A DNA stretch of 54,900 nucleotides from Eubacteriaceae bacterium (GCA_017531485.1 JAFXKY010000011.1:1-54900); one strand, 5' to 3'. Shown: positions 24,153-32,948, counted from the stretch's first letter. The notes: a model not told the origin generated them from the sequence alone. Numbers and translations: made by a program.

Positions 24153-25139
24153 TTATTCCGCCAATACTTTGTCAAAGTCTATCTCTACATACGGACTCCG
24201 GCTTATTATCCTGTCAATATGCCAGTCAAGATACCGTTTTGTCCTCTCGCACGGATCTTCATCATAAAAGAACTTCGCCGCAAAGTATTCATCTATCATC
24301 TGATAACGCATGAAAAGACCGATATTTTTAATTTCTTCTCTGTCAGCGGTTCTGTAACGCAAATACCCTTTGAGATACTGCGTCAGAGCATTTTCCGCAT
24401 AAATCGTGCGTCTGTTTTCGTCCACGGTTTCACTCAGAGGGATTCCTCTCTGAACAATGAAGAACAACGCGCTTTCAACATCCGCCATATAGAAATTATA
24501 CTGACACGCATCAAAATCAATAAGCGTAATATCATTTCCGTCCACAAGGAAATTATCCGTATGTATATCAAAGTGGACTATGCCGTAATTTGTCTGCGTA
24601 ATCGGCATCCTCATAAGTTCTCCGAGCATCTCCTTTTCCGCCTCGGCGACGCGTTTATCTTCTATCTTCATTCCGAATCGCCAGCAATGCGGACCGTTCC
24701 ATTTAAATTCTTCAAGTGAAGCATCTGTATGATACGCTTGCGTCAATTTATGCATTTGTCCCATAAGGCTTCCGAGATTAAAAAAGAGATCATCACTTTT
24801 ATCCCCGTAATTATAAAGATCTATATTCTGTCCGCGAGCCCTTTCCTGCAGGGAAAGAATGTATTTCTGCGTACCGTTTCCAATAATTTCATACAAATTT
24901 CCCGCTTTACTCCGCAAAGGCTTTACGATCCCTTTCATTCTCAGAGATAAATATTCCATCCACTCCGATGAAAAATTAATATGGGAGAGTTTTTTATCAG
25001 AATAACCACTCAGGCGAAGGATCATCTTACTTCTATCATCCCCGACAAGAAATACTTTATCTCCCGAATACCCGCCATGTATTTCTGATATTATATTTGC
25101 GCCGTATAGCTTTTCGACTTCTTTTTTAATATATTCCAT
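24153..25139 (-). CDS. APH-family phosphotransferase
   Basis: A 328-aa aminoglycoside/homoserine-kinase-like enzyme. The N-lobe has the glycine-rich region EIHGGYSGDKVFLVG, the catalytic loop is VHFDIHTDNFLVDG (His-x-Asp with downstream Asn, about residues 205-218), and the metal-binding Asp is in TLIDFDACQYNF. The family phosphorylates small alcohols such as choline, homoserine, fructosamine or aminoglycosides, and nothing in the sequence points to drug resistance. It is the first gene of an operon with a PLP enzyme and a GrpB protein. An SD GGGAG precedes the ATG. Confidence 0.88.
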   Translation of the reverse strand: MEYIKKEVEKLYGANIISEIHGGYSGDKVFLVGDDRSKMILRLSGYSDKKLSHINFSSEWMEYLSLRMKGIVKPLRSKAGNLYEIIGNGTQKYILSLQERARGQNIDLYNYGDKSDDLFFNLGSLMGQMHKLTQAYHTDASLEEFKWNGPHCWRFGMKIEDKRVAEAEKEMLGELMRMPITQTNYGIVHFDIHTDNFLVDGNDITLIDFDACQYNFYMADVESALFFIVQRGIPLSETVDENRRTIYAENALTQYLKGYLRYRTADREEIKNIGLFMRYQMIDEYFAAKFFYDEDPCERTKRYLDWHIDRIISRSPYVEIDFDKVLAE

Positions 25140-25225
25140 TTACTGCTCCCGAAAGAATAACTGTCAGATGTCGCCTGTAACCGATGTTATTTTATCATAA
25201 TAATACAGGAATATAAACACCGGAA

Positions 25226-25255
25226 CATAAAAAAGACCCGGTATAAACCGAGTCT
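25226..25255 (-). terminator. Terminator of rplM-rpsI
   Basis: On the minus strand AAGACTCGGT pairs with ACCGGGTCTT (25232-25255), followed by TTTTTATG. It lies 20 nt past the rpsI stop. Confidence 0.85.
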
Positions 25256-25274
25256 TGGATTTGATTCGTGGTAA

Positions 25275-25661
25275 TTATCTCTTTGAGAACTGCGGTGCTC
25301 TTCTTGCTTTCTTGAGACCGTATTTTTTACGTTCAACCATACGTGAGTCACGTGTGAGATATCCTGCTTTTTTGATTTCCGGTTTGAGAGCCGGTTCTGT
25401 CATAACGAGAGCTCTTGCGAGACCCTGTCTAATAGCGCCTGCCTGACCTGTTGTGCCGCCGCCGTAAACATTTACGATAACATCATATTTTTCTTCTGTC
25501 TGTGTAAGTGTAAGGGGCTGTTTAGCGATTTTAATAAGTGTACCTAAACCGAAGAATTCTGTAATGTCGCGTTTGTTAACCGTAAATTTGCCGCTGCCCG
25601 GTCTTACGATAACTCTTGCAACTGCTTTCTTTCTTCTGCCTGTTGCCATTTTCTGTTCCAT
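25275..25661 (-). CDS. rpsI: 30S ribosomal protein S9
   Basis: S9 lies in the head of the 30S subunit, and its C-terminal tail reaches the P-site tRNA. The 128-aa product has [18 protein letters not shown] near the start and the invariant basic end [21 protein letters not shown] precedes the first Met ([10 protein letters not shown]), so I keep the 4-residue extension over the shorter MATGRR form. It follows rplM by 12 nt, the universal L13-S9 pair. Confidence 0.98.
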   Translation of the reverse strand: MEQKMATGRRKKAVARVIVRPGSGKFTVNKRDITEFFGLGTLIKIAKQPLTLTQTEEKYDVIVNVYGGGTTGQAGAIRQGLARALVMTEPALKPEIKKAGYLTRDSRMVERKKYGLKKARRAPQFSKR

Positions 25662-25673
25662 CTATACTCCTCC

Positions 25674-26117
25674 TTATCCTCTGAGAACGTATACTTCAGG
25701 ATTCTGTGCCTGATGTTTGTGTTCCGGACCTGCGTAAACTTTAAGTTTCTTACCCTGTGCTCTGCCAAGCTTGTTCTTCGGAAGCATTCCTTTAACAGCT
25801 TTTTCGATTACGAGTTCAGGTTTTGTTGCGATAAGGTCTTTATACTGTGTAGCTTTGAGACCACCCGGGTAACCTGAGTGTCTGTAGTAGTACTTATCAG
25901 TAAGTTTTTTACCTGTTAAAACGATCTTTTCAGCGTTGATTACGATTACAAAATCCCCTGTATCAATATTCGGTGTATAGCAAGGTTTGTTTTTACCTCT
26001 GAGAATTGAAGCGATTTCGCTTGCAAGTCTACCGAGTGTCTGACCTTCTGCGTCAATAACATACCATTTCTTTTCGATGTCCTGGGGTTTTGCTGTCAGT
26101 GTTGATTTTGTCAGCAT
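25674..26117 (-). CDS. rplM: 50S ribosomal protein L13
   Basis: L13 is an early assembly protein of the 50S subunit. The 147-aa protein shows [30 protein letters not shown] and the [13 protein letters not shown] segment. The ATG at 26117 (MLTKSTLTA) follows GGAGGAAATC; a Met 12 nt upstream has no SD. It is the first gene of the L13-S9 pair with its own promoter and a structured leader. Confidence 0.98.
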   Translation of the reverse strand: MLTKSTLTAKPQDIEKKWYVIDAEGQTLGRLASEIASILRGKNKPCYTPNIDTGDFVIVINAEKIVLTGKKLTDKYYYRHSGYPGGLKATQYKDLIATKPELVIEKAVKGMLPKNKLGRAQGKKLKVYAGPEHKHQAQNPEVYVLRG

Positions 26118-26138
26118 GATTTCCTCCAAATATTCTAA

Positions 26139-26184
26139 GATGATACTCTTGTCCGGGGGCTAGTCGAACAAGCGATACCTCATC
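26139..26184 (-). promoter_or_regulatory. rplM leader hairpin (possible L13 autoregulatory leader)
   Basis: Read on the minus strand, GATGA (from 26184) pairs with TCATC (to 26139) and an inner CTTGTTCG pairs with CGGACAAG. The position, right behind the promoter and before the SD, fits the L13 leader known in Firmicutes, but I cannot confirm the match to that RNA family. Confidence 0.55.
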
Positions 26185-26185
26185 T

Positions 26186-26214
26186 ATTCTATAAGACAAA
26201 GTGCCTTTTGTCAA
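26186..26214 (-). promoter_or_regulatory. rplM-rpsI promoter
   Basis: On the minus strand TTGACA (26209-26214), 17 nt, TAGAAT (26186-26191). Confidence 0.9.
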
Positions 26215-26380
26215 TCTTTTTTTGCTTATTTATCAATTTTTTTACTGTTTTCCATGCAATGATAAGTGAGGATTGCCGAGGAGTTCTGAATTCGGAATAT
26301 TGATTCAGCTATTCTTCAAATCCTTTTTCCTTCGCCCGGATCTGCGCCGTACGCTTCCGCGCCCTTTGCAGACTGCTCCC

Positions 26381-26510
26381 CGCTTCGCGCCACCGCGCCC
26401 GACCCCGCCTTCGCGCCGCAATCCAAAGCGAAGCTTTGGATTCGCCCGCAGGGAACCTGCGGGCTGCGGCTGTGCAGAGCACAGCCGCGCGGCGCGGGCG
26501 GGTGGGCGGG
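26381..26510. repeat. GC-rich multi-hairpin element, copy 3 (half-length)
   Basis: After a C-rich left part (to 26419) come three abutting hairpins: 26420-26442 (10 bp, loop GAA), 26444-26464 (9 bp, loop GAA) and 26466-26488 (10 bp, loop AGA). A G-rich right arm ends in GGGCGGGTGGGCGGG (26496-26510), a textbook G-quadruplex pattern. The right-hand set of hairpins seen in copies 1, 2 and 4 is missing. A further 9-bp hairpin with loop AAG (26522-26542) lies outside it and overlaps the truA stop codon. The left boundary is uncertain. It sits between truA and the rplM promoter. Confidence 0.8.
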
Positions 26511-26541
26511 ATGCCATCAAAGATTTGCGCAAGGTGCAAAT

Positions 26542-27294
26542 CTACATCTTCAAATCATCAGTATTATAATAAACTTCCTTCATGTAAAGACCGCATGCAG
26601 GGGCAGTTATCGCTCCTGTCGTCCTGTCAAGATTATCAAATAATGCACACAGTTCTTCTTCCGTCATCTTGCCACAGCCTATATACATCAGATTTCCGGC
26701 GATTATCCTCACCATGTTATATAAAAAACCGTTTCCCTTTACGGTAATGGTAATGATATCTCCATCCTTTTTAATATCCACACTGTATACTGTCCTGACT
26801 GTGTCCTTCACCTGACTTCCGCTTGCCATAAATGCTTTGAAGTCGTGCGTTCCTTCGATTATCTTTGCCGCAGAAATTACCTTGTCCATATCCACATCAT
26901 AATCGAACCGCCATACCCTGTCTTTATAAAAAGGTGACGGAGTTCTGGAATTATGGATCTTGTATTCATAACATTTTCCTACAGCATCGAACCTTGAATG
27001 GAACATTGTGTCCGCTTCGTATGAGTAGTTTATTACTATATCTTCCGGCAGATAGTGATTTATTGCATTTGCAAACTTCTCCGCAGGAATATTTGTATCA
27101 ATATGAAAATTAGCGACCTGACCGTATGCATGAACGCCTGCGTCAGTTCTTCCGGATCCATGCAGTTTTACGGTCTTTCCCGTAATTTTCTTTATTGCAT
27201 TGATTATCTCTTCCGCCACACTTACCGCATTCGGCTGAACCTGCCAGCCGCAGTAGTTTGTGCCGACATATGCTATGTTGAGTACTACGTTCAT
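26542..27294 (-). CDS. truA: tRNA pseudouridine(38-40) synthase TruA
   Basis: TruA makes pseudouridine at positions 38-40 of the tRNA anticodon arm. The 250-aa protein has LNIAYVGTNYCGWQVQPN, the catalytic Asp in GSGRTDAGVHAYGQVANF (about residue 52), and the C-terminal NGFLYNMVRIIAGNL. The ATG at 27294 overlaps the ecfT stop by one base (TGATG), so the start is translationally coupled; longer in-frame starts run inside ecfT. The order ecfA1-ecfA2-ecfT-truA-rplM-rpsI is common in Firmicutes. Confidence 0.97.
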   Translation of the reverse strand: MNVVLNIAYVGTNYCGWQVQPNAVSVAEEIINAIKKITGKTVKLHGSGRTDAGVHAYGQVANFHIDTNIPAEKFANAINHYLPEDIVINYSYEADTMFHSRFDAVGKCYEYKIHNSRTPSPFYKDRVWRFDYDVDMDKVISAAKIIEGTHDFKAFMASGSQVKDTVRTVYSVDIKKDGDIITITVKGNGFLYNMVRIIAGNLMYIGCGKMTEEELCALFDNLDRTTGAITAPACGLYMKEVYYNTDDLKM

Positions 27295-28103
27295 CAGAAT
27301 GGCAACCCAATATATCCACTGCCTACCATGACAGCAAAGAATAAAAATCCTATTACATACGCGACTGCATCGCGTTTTGTATATTTGAGGACTTTCATTT
27401 TCGTTCTTCCTTCCCCGCCGCGGTAACATCTCGCTTCCATTGCCATAGCAAGCTCTCCTGCCCTCTGGAATGCACTTACAAAAAGCGGCACAAGGATCGG
27501 AAGCATGGCTTTCGCTTTCTGGACAATATTTCCCGAATCGAAGTCCGCGCCGCGGCTCTTCTGCGCTTTCATGATCCTGTCTGTTTCTTCCTGAAGGGTC
27601 GGAATGAATCTGAGTGCAATACTCATCATCATTGAAATATCATGAGCAGAGTTTTTCAAAAACGGAACCTTTCTCATGAGCATTTCCATACCGTCTGTAA
27701 GGTCGATTGTAGAAGTTGACAACGTCATTATTGACGTCGTACTGACGAGGAGCATAAGCCTTACGCCCATTTTTGCCGCAACAACAACACCTTCTGCGTA
27801 CACCTTGATGAATCCGATGCTGAAAAGCAGGTTTCCACCTTTTGTCCAGAGAATGTTGATCACTATGGTCAATGTCACGATAAACGCAACGGGTTTAAGT
27901 CCCTTGATGATATATTTTACGGGAATCTTGCTGAACATTATCGCCATTACAAGGAATAAAAACGCAACTGCATATCCCACGACACTCTTTACCATAAATA
28001 TAAAGAGAATATATAACAAAGTCAGCATTATCTTCGTTCTCGGATCAAGCTTGTGCACAAACGAATCCGCAGGATAATATTGACCGATCGTCATTTCGCT
28101 CAT
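27294..28103 (-). CDS. ecfT: ECF transporter transmembrane component EcfT
   Basis: EcfT is the membrane scaffold that couples the EcfA1A2 ATPases to interchangeable substrate-binding S components for vitamin and metal uptake. The 269-aa protein has several hydrophobic helices, starting with IMLTLLYILFIFMVKSVVG. It also has two Ala-Arg-Gly type coupling motifs (KAQKSRGADFDSG and AMEARCYRGGEGR) in the C-terminal cytoplasmic region. It overlaps ecfA2 by 4 nt. No S component gene is adjacent. Confidence 0.96.
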   Translation of the reverse strand: MSEMTIGQYYPADSFVHKLDPRTKIMLTLLYILFIFMVKSVVGYAVAFLFLVMAIMFSKIPVKYIIKGLKPVAFIVTLTIVINILWTKGGNLLFSIGFIKVYAEGVVVAAKMGVRLMLLVSTTSIMTLSTSTIDLTDGMEMLMRKVPFLKNSAHDISMMMSIALRFIPTLQEETDRIMKAQKSRGADFDSGNIVQKAKAMLPILVPLFVSAFQRAGELAMAMEARCYRGGEGRTKMKVLKYTKRDAVAYVIGFLFFAVMVGSGYIGLPF

Positions 28104-28954
28104 TTCTTTCCTCCCACAACACGGATTATTTCTTCAATAGCGTCCCTTGTTCTGAAAAGTGACGTATCCACATCAATTCCCTTTTCTTTCAGTCCGAGCA
28201 GGACCTTCTTGGAATCCGGAACAGTCAGTCCGATCTTTTCGAGTTCATCAACGTCGGAGAACACTTCCTTCGGCGTATCAAACTTTACAAGGCGACCTTT
28301 TGAGAATACCATTACTTTATCCGCAAAATCAGCAACGTCATCCATATTATGCGAAACGAGAAGTATACATATTCCAACCTCTTTGTTAAGCTTGTTTATG
28401 TATCCAAGAATCTCGCTTCTGCCCATCGGGTCAAGACCGCTTGCCGGTTCATCGAGAATGAGTATCTGCGGTTTCATCGCAAGAACACCTGCAATAGCCA
28501 CCCTTCTCTTCTGTCCGCCTGACATATCAAACGGAGAAACATCCTTCACTTCATCAAAATCAAGCCCTACGAGCTCTATGGATTCCCTTACGGTCTTTTC
28601 GATCTCTTCTTCTGAAAATCCGATGTTTTTCGGTCCGAATGCGACGTCTTTATATACTGTTTCTTCAAAGAGCTGATATTCCGGGTACTGAAATACGATG
28701 CCGACGCGCTTTACTATTTCTTTCATAGGCATCTCTTTGTTGATATCCTTGCCGTTTATAATGACGCTTCCCGTCGTCGGCTTTAAAAGTCCGTTAAGAT
28801 GCTGAATGAGTGTGGATTTTCCGCAGCCGGTATGTCCGATGATACCGATAAAATCTCTCGGGCCCACAGAAAAATCAATGTCTTTCAACGCTGTGTGTTC
28901 AAAGACTGTTCCGAGAGAATAAACATGACTGAGATTTTTTACTTCAATTGACAT
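28100..28954 (-). CDS. ecfA2: ECF transporter ATPase EcfA2
   Basis: One of the two ATPases that power group II ECF vitamin transporters. The 284-aa ABC protein has Walker A (GHTGCGKSTLIQ, about residue 37), the Q-loop, the signature FDMSGGQKRRVAIAG, Walker B (ILILDEPASGLD) and the switch His. The C-terminal extension is typical of EcfA proteins. It overlaps ecfA1 by 16 nt upstream and ecfT by 4 nt downstream, so the three are expressed together. Confidence 0.96.
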   Translation of the reverse strand: MSIEVKNLSHVYSLGTVFEHTALKDIDFSVGPRDFIGIIGHTGCGKSTLIQHLNGLLKPTTGSVIINGKDINKEMPMKEIVKRVGIVFQYPEYQLFEETVYKDVAFGPKNIGFSEEEIEKTVRESIELVGLDFDEVKDVSPFDMSGGQKRRVAIAGVLAMKPQILILDEPASGLDPMGRSEILGYINKLNKEVGICILLVSHNMDDVADFADKVMVFSKGRLVKFDTPKEVFSDVDELEKIGLTVPDSKKVLLGLKEKGIDVDTSLFRTRDAIEEIIRVVGGKK

Positions 28955-29775
28955 ATCGCTTCCACCAGATCTTCCTTCGTAAGTACATTATGGGAAATAT
29001 TCATTCCCGCCTTTCTCAGCCCGTCTGCAAGTTCTACTGTTTCAGGAACATTAAGACGCAGCTTTTTCAGTTCATCCGTGTCGGAGAATATCTCCACAGG
29101 AGTACCTTCTTTATAGTAACTTCCGTCGTTCATGATAATTATTCTGTCAGCATCAATAAGCTCTTCCATGTAATGCGTTATGAATATGATCGTGACGCCG
29201 TCTTCTTTGTTCAGCTTGTGCATCTGTGAAAGAACTTCGCTTCTGCCCACAGGATCAAGCATCGCCGTAGATTCATCAAAAACGATGCATTTCGGTTTCA
29301 TGGCAATGATTCCTGCAATGGCGATTCTCTGTTTCTGTCCTCCTGAAAGCTGATGCGGCTTCTGACCTTTAAATTCAAACATATCGACTGCCCTGAGTGC
29401 ATCTTCGACAACTCCGCGGATCTTTGACTGCTCAACGCCAAGGTTTTCAACGCCGAACGCAACATCTTCTTCCACGATCGTCGCTACCATCTGGTTATCC
29501 GGATTCTGGAATACCATTCCAACCGTCCTTCTCACATCAATGAGAGAGTCTTCGTCTTTTGTGTTCATGCCCATTACGAATACATCGCCCTGAGTCGGAA
29601 GCAAAAGTCCGTTAAACATCTTTGCCAGGGTAGATTTGCCCGATCCGTTATGCCCGACGATGCCGACAAACTCCCCTTCCCTGATTGAAAGGCTTACGTT
29701 TTCAAGGGCCTTCTTGTCCGGCTCATCACTGTCGTAAGCAAAAGATAGATTTTTCACTTCTATTATATTATTCAT
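28939..29775 (-). CDS. ecfA1: ECF transporter ATPase EcfA1
   Basis: Partner ATPase of EcfA2. The 278-aa ABC protein shows Walker A (GHNGSGKSTLAK), a Q-loop in VFQNPDNQMV, the signature HQLSGGQKQRIAIAG and a Walker B segment IVFDESTAMLD. Here the residue after Asp-Glu is Ser (DES) where EcfA2 has DEP, as is usual for EcfA1. An SD GGGAG precedes the ATG. A terminator separates it from rplQ, so read-through or a separate promoter in 29776-29900 must drive it. Confidence 0.96.
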   Translation of the reverse strand: MNNIIEVKNLSFAYDSDEPDKKALENVSLSIREGEFVGIVGHNGSGKSTLAKMFNGLLLPTQGDVFVMGMNTKDEDSLIDVRRTVGMVFQNPDNQMVATIVEEDVAFGVENLGVEQSKIRGVVEDALRAVDMFEFKGQKPHQLSGGQKQRIAIAGIIAMKPKCIVFDESTAMLDPVGRSEVLSQMHKLNKEDGVTIIFITHYMEELIDADRIIIMNDGSYYKEGTPVEIFSDTDELKKLRLNVPETVELADGLRKAGMNISHNVLTKEDLVEAICQLK

Positions 29776-29889
29776 TACGCCTCTCCCATTAACAGGTATA
29801 CTGACTGAGTTTTACTTCTGCGGTATTAATTATATACCACTTCTATTCTTTACCCTTTATTTTATAACAAATTCACTCAAAACACAAGC

Positions 29890-29931
29890 AAATATAAAAA
29901 ATAGCTGAGGATACATATGAGAATCCTCAGC
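29890..29931 (-). terminator. Terminator after rplQ
   Basis: GCTGAGGAT pairs with ATCCTCAGC (29904-29912 with 29923-29931), with A-runs and T-runs on both sides. It closes the main ribosomal operon before ecfA1. Confidence 0.85.
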
Positions 29932-29987
29932 ATATTTTTTTACAGTTATTCAAGCTTGTATAACTTACCTTACGGTAGTGGTAACAA

Positions 29988-30338
29988 TTAGTCTTCAACG
30001 AGTGAAATGATAGCCATTTCAGCTCCGTCTCCTCTTCTTGCAGGGAGTTTGAGAACTCTTGTGTAACCGCCGTTACGGTTAGCGTATTTCGGTGCGATTT
30101 CCGCAAATAATTCATGAACTACATCTTTATCGTAAATGTAGCTAAGTGCCTGACGACGAGCGTGAAGGTCACCCTTCTTGCCAAGTGTGATCATTTTATC
30201 AACGAGCTTCTGAGTTTCTTTAGCTCTGTAAAGAGTCGTCTGCACTTTGCCATGTTTGAGTACTTCAGTTGTAAGACCGCGAAGCATAGCGATTCTCTGA
30301 TCTGTCGGTCTGCCTAACTTTCTGTATCCTGATGACAT
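29988..30338 (-). CDS. rplQ: 50S ribosomal protein L17
   Basis: L17 sits near the exit tunnel of the 50S subunit. The 116-aa product begins [20 protein letters not shown] and has the compact bacterial length, with [20 protein letters not shown]-like sequence at the end ([15 protein letters not shown], then RRGDGAEMA). It follows rpoA by 29 nt, the usual rpoA-rplQ order, and is the last ribosomal gene of the operon before a terminator. Confidence 0.98.
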   Translation of the reverse strand: MSSGYRKLGRPTDQRIAMLRGLTTEVLKHGKVQTTLYRAKETQKLVDKMITLGKKGDLHARRQALSYIYDKDVVHELFAEIAPKYANRNGGYTRVLKLPARRGDGAEMAIISLVED

Positions 30339-30367
30339 TGCATTCCTCCTGAAATTTTATCGTGTAA

Positions 30368-31318
30368 TTATTTGTCGTCGCTTGATTTAAGTGACAACCC
30401 GATTTCGGTAAGTTTCTTCTTAATTTCGTTAAGTGATTTCTTACCGAGATTACGAACTTTTGACATTTCTTCTTCCGTACGAGAAACGAGCTGTTCAACA
30501 GTGTGAATATCTGCTCTTCTCAGGCAGTTTGAAGAACGAACGGAAAGTTCCAACTCTTCGATGGACATTTCCAGAACTCTTTCCTTTTCACATTCTTCTC
30601 TTTCAACCATAACTGACATGTTTTTCATGTTTTCATTAAGGTCGATGAAGAGCTGGAAGTGATCGTTGAGAACTCTGCTTGCGAGTGAAACAGATTCTTC
30701 CGGAGAGATCGTTCCGTTTGTCCATACTTCCAAGATAAGCTTATCATATCCGATGTCACCGCCAACACGGCAATCTTCAACCTTGAAGTTTACTTTGCGT
30801 ACCGGTGAGAAGATAGAGTCTACCGGGATAGTTCCGATAGGAAGTTCTTCACGGTTATGTTTTTCACTCGGTGTGTATCCTCTGCCGGATTCAACCGTAA
30901 GCGTCATGTTCAGCTCAGCGCCTTTCATGAGAAGGGCAATGTGCTGATCCGGATTAAGGACTTTAATGTCGCTGTCAACGATGATATCGCCGGCAGTAAC
31001 TTCCTTTTCTCCTGTGGCCTGGATGAATACAGTCTTCGGACCGTCTTCGTACATTTTGAAAACTACTCTTTTAAGGTTGAGGATGATTTCAAGTACGTCT
31101 TCCGCAACACCGTTTACCGTAGAGAATTCGTGCTGTACTCCATCGATCTTGATGCTTGTTACTGCAGCACCGGGAAGAGATGAGAGCATGATCCTGCGAA
31201 GTGAGTTACCAAGTGTTGTTGCGTAACCTTTTTCGAGAGGTTCCACAACAAACTTTCCGTAGGTCTTGTCAGCCGAACGGTCAACTATGTCAATGTTCGG
31301 TTTCTGGAATTCTAACAT
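30368..31318 (-). CDS. rpoA: RNA polymerase alpha subunit
   Basis: Alpha dimerises to nucleate RNA polymerase assembly and contacts UP elements and activators. The 316-aa protein has the N-terminal assembly domain (about 1-230: GYATTLGNSLRRIMLSSLPG) and the C-terminal domain with SSNCLRRADIHTVEQLV and VRNLGKKSLNEIKKKL. The ATG at 31318 (MLEFQKP) follows GGAGGTTAGT, so I reject a Met 12 nt upstream. It sits between rpsD and rplQ. Confidence 0.98.
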   Translation of the reverse strand: MLEFQKPNIDIVDRSADKTYGKFVVEPLEKGYATTLGNSLRRIMLSSLPGAAVTSIKIDGVQHEFSTVNGVAEDVLEIILNLKRVVFKMYEDGPKTVFIQATGEKEVTAGDIIVDSDIKVLNPDQHIALLMKGAELNMTLTVESGRGYTPSEKHNREELPIGTIPVDSIFSPVRKVNFKVEDCRVGGDIGYDKLILEVWTNGTISPEESVSLASRVLNDHFQLFIDLNENMKNMSVMVEREECEKERVLEMSIEELELSVRSSNCLRRADIHTVEQLVSRTEEEMSKVRNLGKKSLNEIKKKLTEIGLSLKSSDDK

Positions 31319-31372
31319 ACTAACCTCCATTATTTATCCGATTAAGCGGACTCTGAATTCGTCAAAACATTC

Positions 31373-31386
31373 ACCGCAGATGCGGT
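31373..31386. other. Small hairpin in the rpsD-rpoA spacer
   Basis: ACCGCA, 2 nt, TGCGGT: a perfect inverted repeat in the 127-nt untranslated gap upstream of rpoA. A second short stem (TCCG/CGGA) lies close by. It may be a leader structure, perhaps an S4 site, but no specific match is claimed. Confidence 0.35.
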
Positions 31387-31445
31387 ATTTTGCCGACAAG
31401 CGCGATAAAAATCTATGCACGCTGTAGTGAAGTGTATGAAGATTA

Positions 31446-32072
31446 TTATTTGGAATAGAGCTCAACGATTAAGTTGTCCTTAATAGCGATTTCAGCGTGT
31501 TCTCTTGTGGGCTGAGAAATAACTGTTGCGCTCATGTTTTCAAAGTCAACTGTGAGGTAACCCGGAATAACTTTTGCTGAGTTGTTTTCGATGATTTCAG
31601 CAAATTTCGGGCTCTTCTTGCTTCTGTCTTTAACTTTGATAACCTGACCAGCTTTGATGCGGTAAGAAGGAATGTTGCATTTCTTTCCGTCTACTGTGAA
31701 GTGGTTGTGTGTAACGAGCTGTCTTGCTTCTTTACGAGAGTTAGCAAAACCCATCTGGTATACAACGTTGTCAAGGCGTGATTCAAGGATCGCGATAAGG
31801 TTGTCACCTGTTACGCCCGGTTTTCTTTCAGCGATTTCAAAGTATTTTCTGAACTGTTTTTCAGAAACACCGTAAATTCTCTTTGCTTTCTGCTTTTCTC
31901 TGAGCTGAGTACCGTATTCACTCATCTTGCCAGCTTTTTTACCGTGCTGACCGGGAACAGTGCCTCTCTTTGTTACAGGGCATTTGTCTGTGTAGCACTT
32001 CGGTCCTTTGAGGAAGAGTTTTTCTCTTTCTCTACGGCAGAGTCTGCAAGAAGCATCAGTATATCTTGCCAT
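31446..32072 (-). CDS. rpsD: 30S ribosomal protein S4
   Basis: S4 is a primary 16S rRNA-binding protein and, in many bacteria, a translational repressor. The 208-aa protein has an N-terminal zinc-type Cys set (CRLCRRE, then CYTDKC, residues about 9-31) and an S4 RNA-binding domain (ESRLDNVVYQMGFANSRKEA, then QLVTHNHFTVDG). The four-Cys form is one of the two S4 types found in Firmicutes. A GGAGG SD precedes the ATG. It is in the rpsM-rpsK-rpsD-rpoA-rplQ block. Confidence 0.98.
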   Translation of the reverse strand: MARYTDASCRLCRREREKLFLKGPKCYTDKCPVTKRGTVPGQHGKKAGKMSEYGTQLREKQKAKRIYGVSEKQFRKYFEIAERKPGVTGDNLIAILESRLDNVVYQMGFANSRKEARQLVTHNHFTVDGKKCNIPSYRIKAGQVIKVKDRSKKSPKFAEIIENNSAKVIPGYLTVDFENMSATVISQPTREHAEIAIKDNLIVELYSK

Positions 32073-32106
32073 TTATCTATTTTCCTCCGTGTAGTTAATT
32101 TTCCGA

Positions 32107-32502
32107 TTAGACGCGTCTCTTCTTCGGCGGACGGCATCCGTTGTGCGGGATAGGTGTTACGTCTTTGATTGATGTAACTTCGAGACCGCATGCAGCGAGA
32201 GCTCTGATAGCAGCTTCTCTGCCTGAGCCGGGTCCTTTTACGAATACATCAACTGTTCTGAGTCCATGTTCCATAGCTCTCTTAGCAGCTTCTGTAGCAG
32301 CTGACTGAGCAGCATACGGAGTAGATTTTCTTGAACCTTTGAATCCAAGTTCACCTGCACTTGACCATGAAAGTACGTTTCCGGCAGTATCGGAAAGGGT
32401 AACTATCGTATTGTTGAAAGAGGAGCTGATATGTGCCTGGCCTCTTTCTATATTCTTCTTGACTTTCTTTTTGCCTCTTCTGATTGTCTTTTTAGCAGCC
32501 AA
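32107..32502 (-). CDS. rpsK: 30S ribosomal protein S11
   Basis: S11 forms part of the 30S platform near the mRNA exit. The 131-aa protein shows the basic N-terminus, [49 protein letters not shown] and the end [15 protein letters not shown], all diagnostic. It follows rpsM by 24 nt with a good SD and precedes rpsD. Confidence 0.98.
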   Translation of the reverse strand: MAAKKTIRRGKKKVKKNIERGQAHISSSFNNTIVTLSDTAGNVLSWSSAGELGFKGSRKSTPYAAQSAATEAAKRAMEHGLRTVDVFVKGPGSGREAAIRALAACGLEVTSIKDVTPIPHNGCRPPKKRRV

Positions 32503-32526
32503 AGTATTTCCTCCTTAGTCTATGGG

Positions 32527-32898
32527 TTATTTCTTGGATTTTCTGCCCACAGTCTTTTTCGGGCCCTTGCGTGTTCTTGCATTTGTCTTAGAACGCTGTC
32601 CACGAACGGGTAATCCTCTTCTGTGTCTTAAACCTCTGTAGCAGCCGATTTCCATAAGACGTTTGATGTCTAATGCTACCTGTCTCTTAAGGTCGCCTTC
32701 TACAGTATAAGATTCATCGATAATTGCACGCAGCTTGTTGATTTCAGCTTCTGTAAGATCTTTAACTCTTGTGTTCGGATCTACTTCTGCCTGAGCCAGG
32801 ATCTTGTTTGATGTGACTCTGCCGATGCCATAAATATAGGTAAGACCTATTTCAATGCGTTTGTCTCTTGGCAAATCTACGCCAGAAATTCTTGCCAT
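32527..32898 (-). CDS. rpsM: 30S ribosomal protein S13
   Basis: S13 lies in the 30S head and contacts P-site tRNA and the 50S subunit. The 123-aa protein begins [20 protein letters not shown] and contains the [19 protein letters not shown] motif and a Lys/Arg-rich C-terminal tail. A GGAGG SD precedes the ATG. A 101-nt spacer with an inverted repeat separates it from rpmJ. Confidence 0.98.
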   Translation of the reverse strand: MARISGVDLPRDKRIEIGLTYIYGIGRVTSNKILAQAEVDPNTRVKDLTEAEINKLRAIIDESYTVEGDLKRQVALDIKRLMEIGCYRGLRHRRGLPVRGQRSKTNARTRKGPKKTVGRKSKK

Positions 32899-32948
32899 GA
32901 ATACCTCCGTTTGGTTAATGGTTTAGTGAAATATATATTTATAAACAC

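Noticed and set aside
24153-25139. Aminoglycoside resistance kinase
   Set aside because: The APH fold covers many small-molecule kinases, and nothing links this gene to resistance or to a mobile element.
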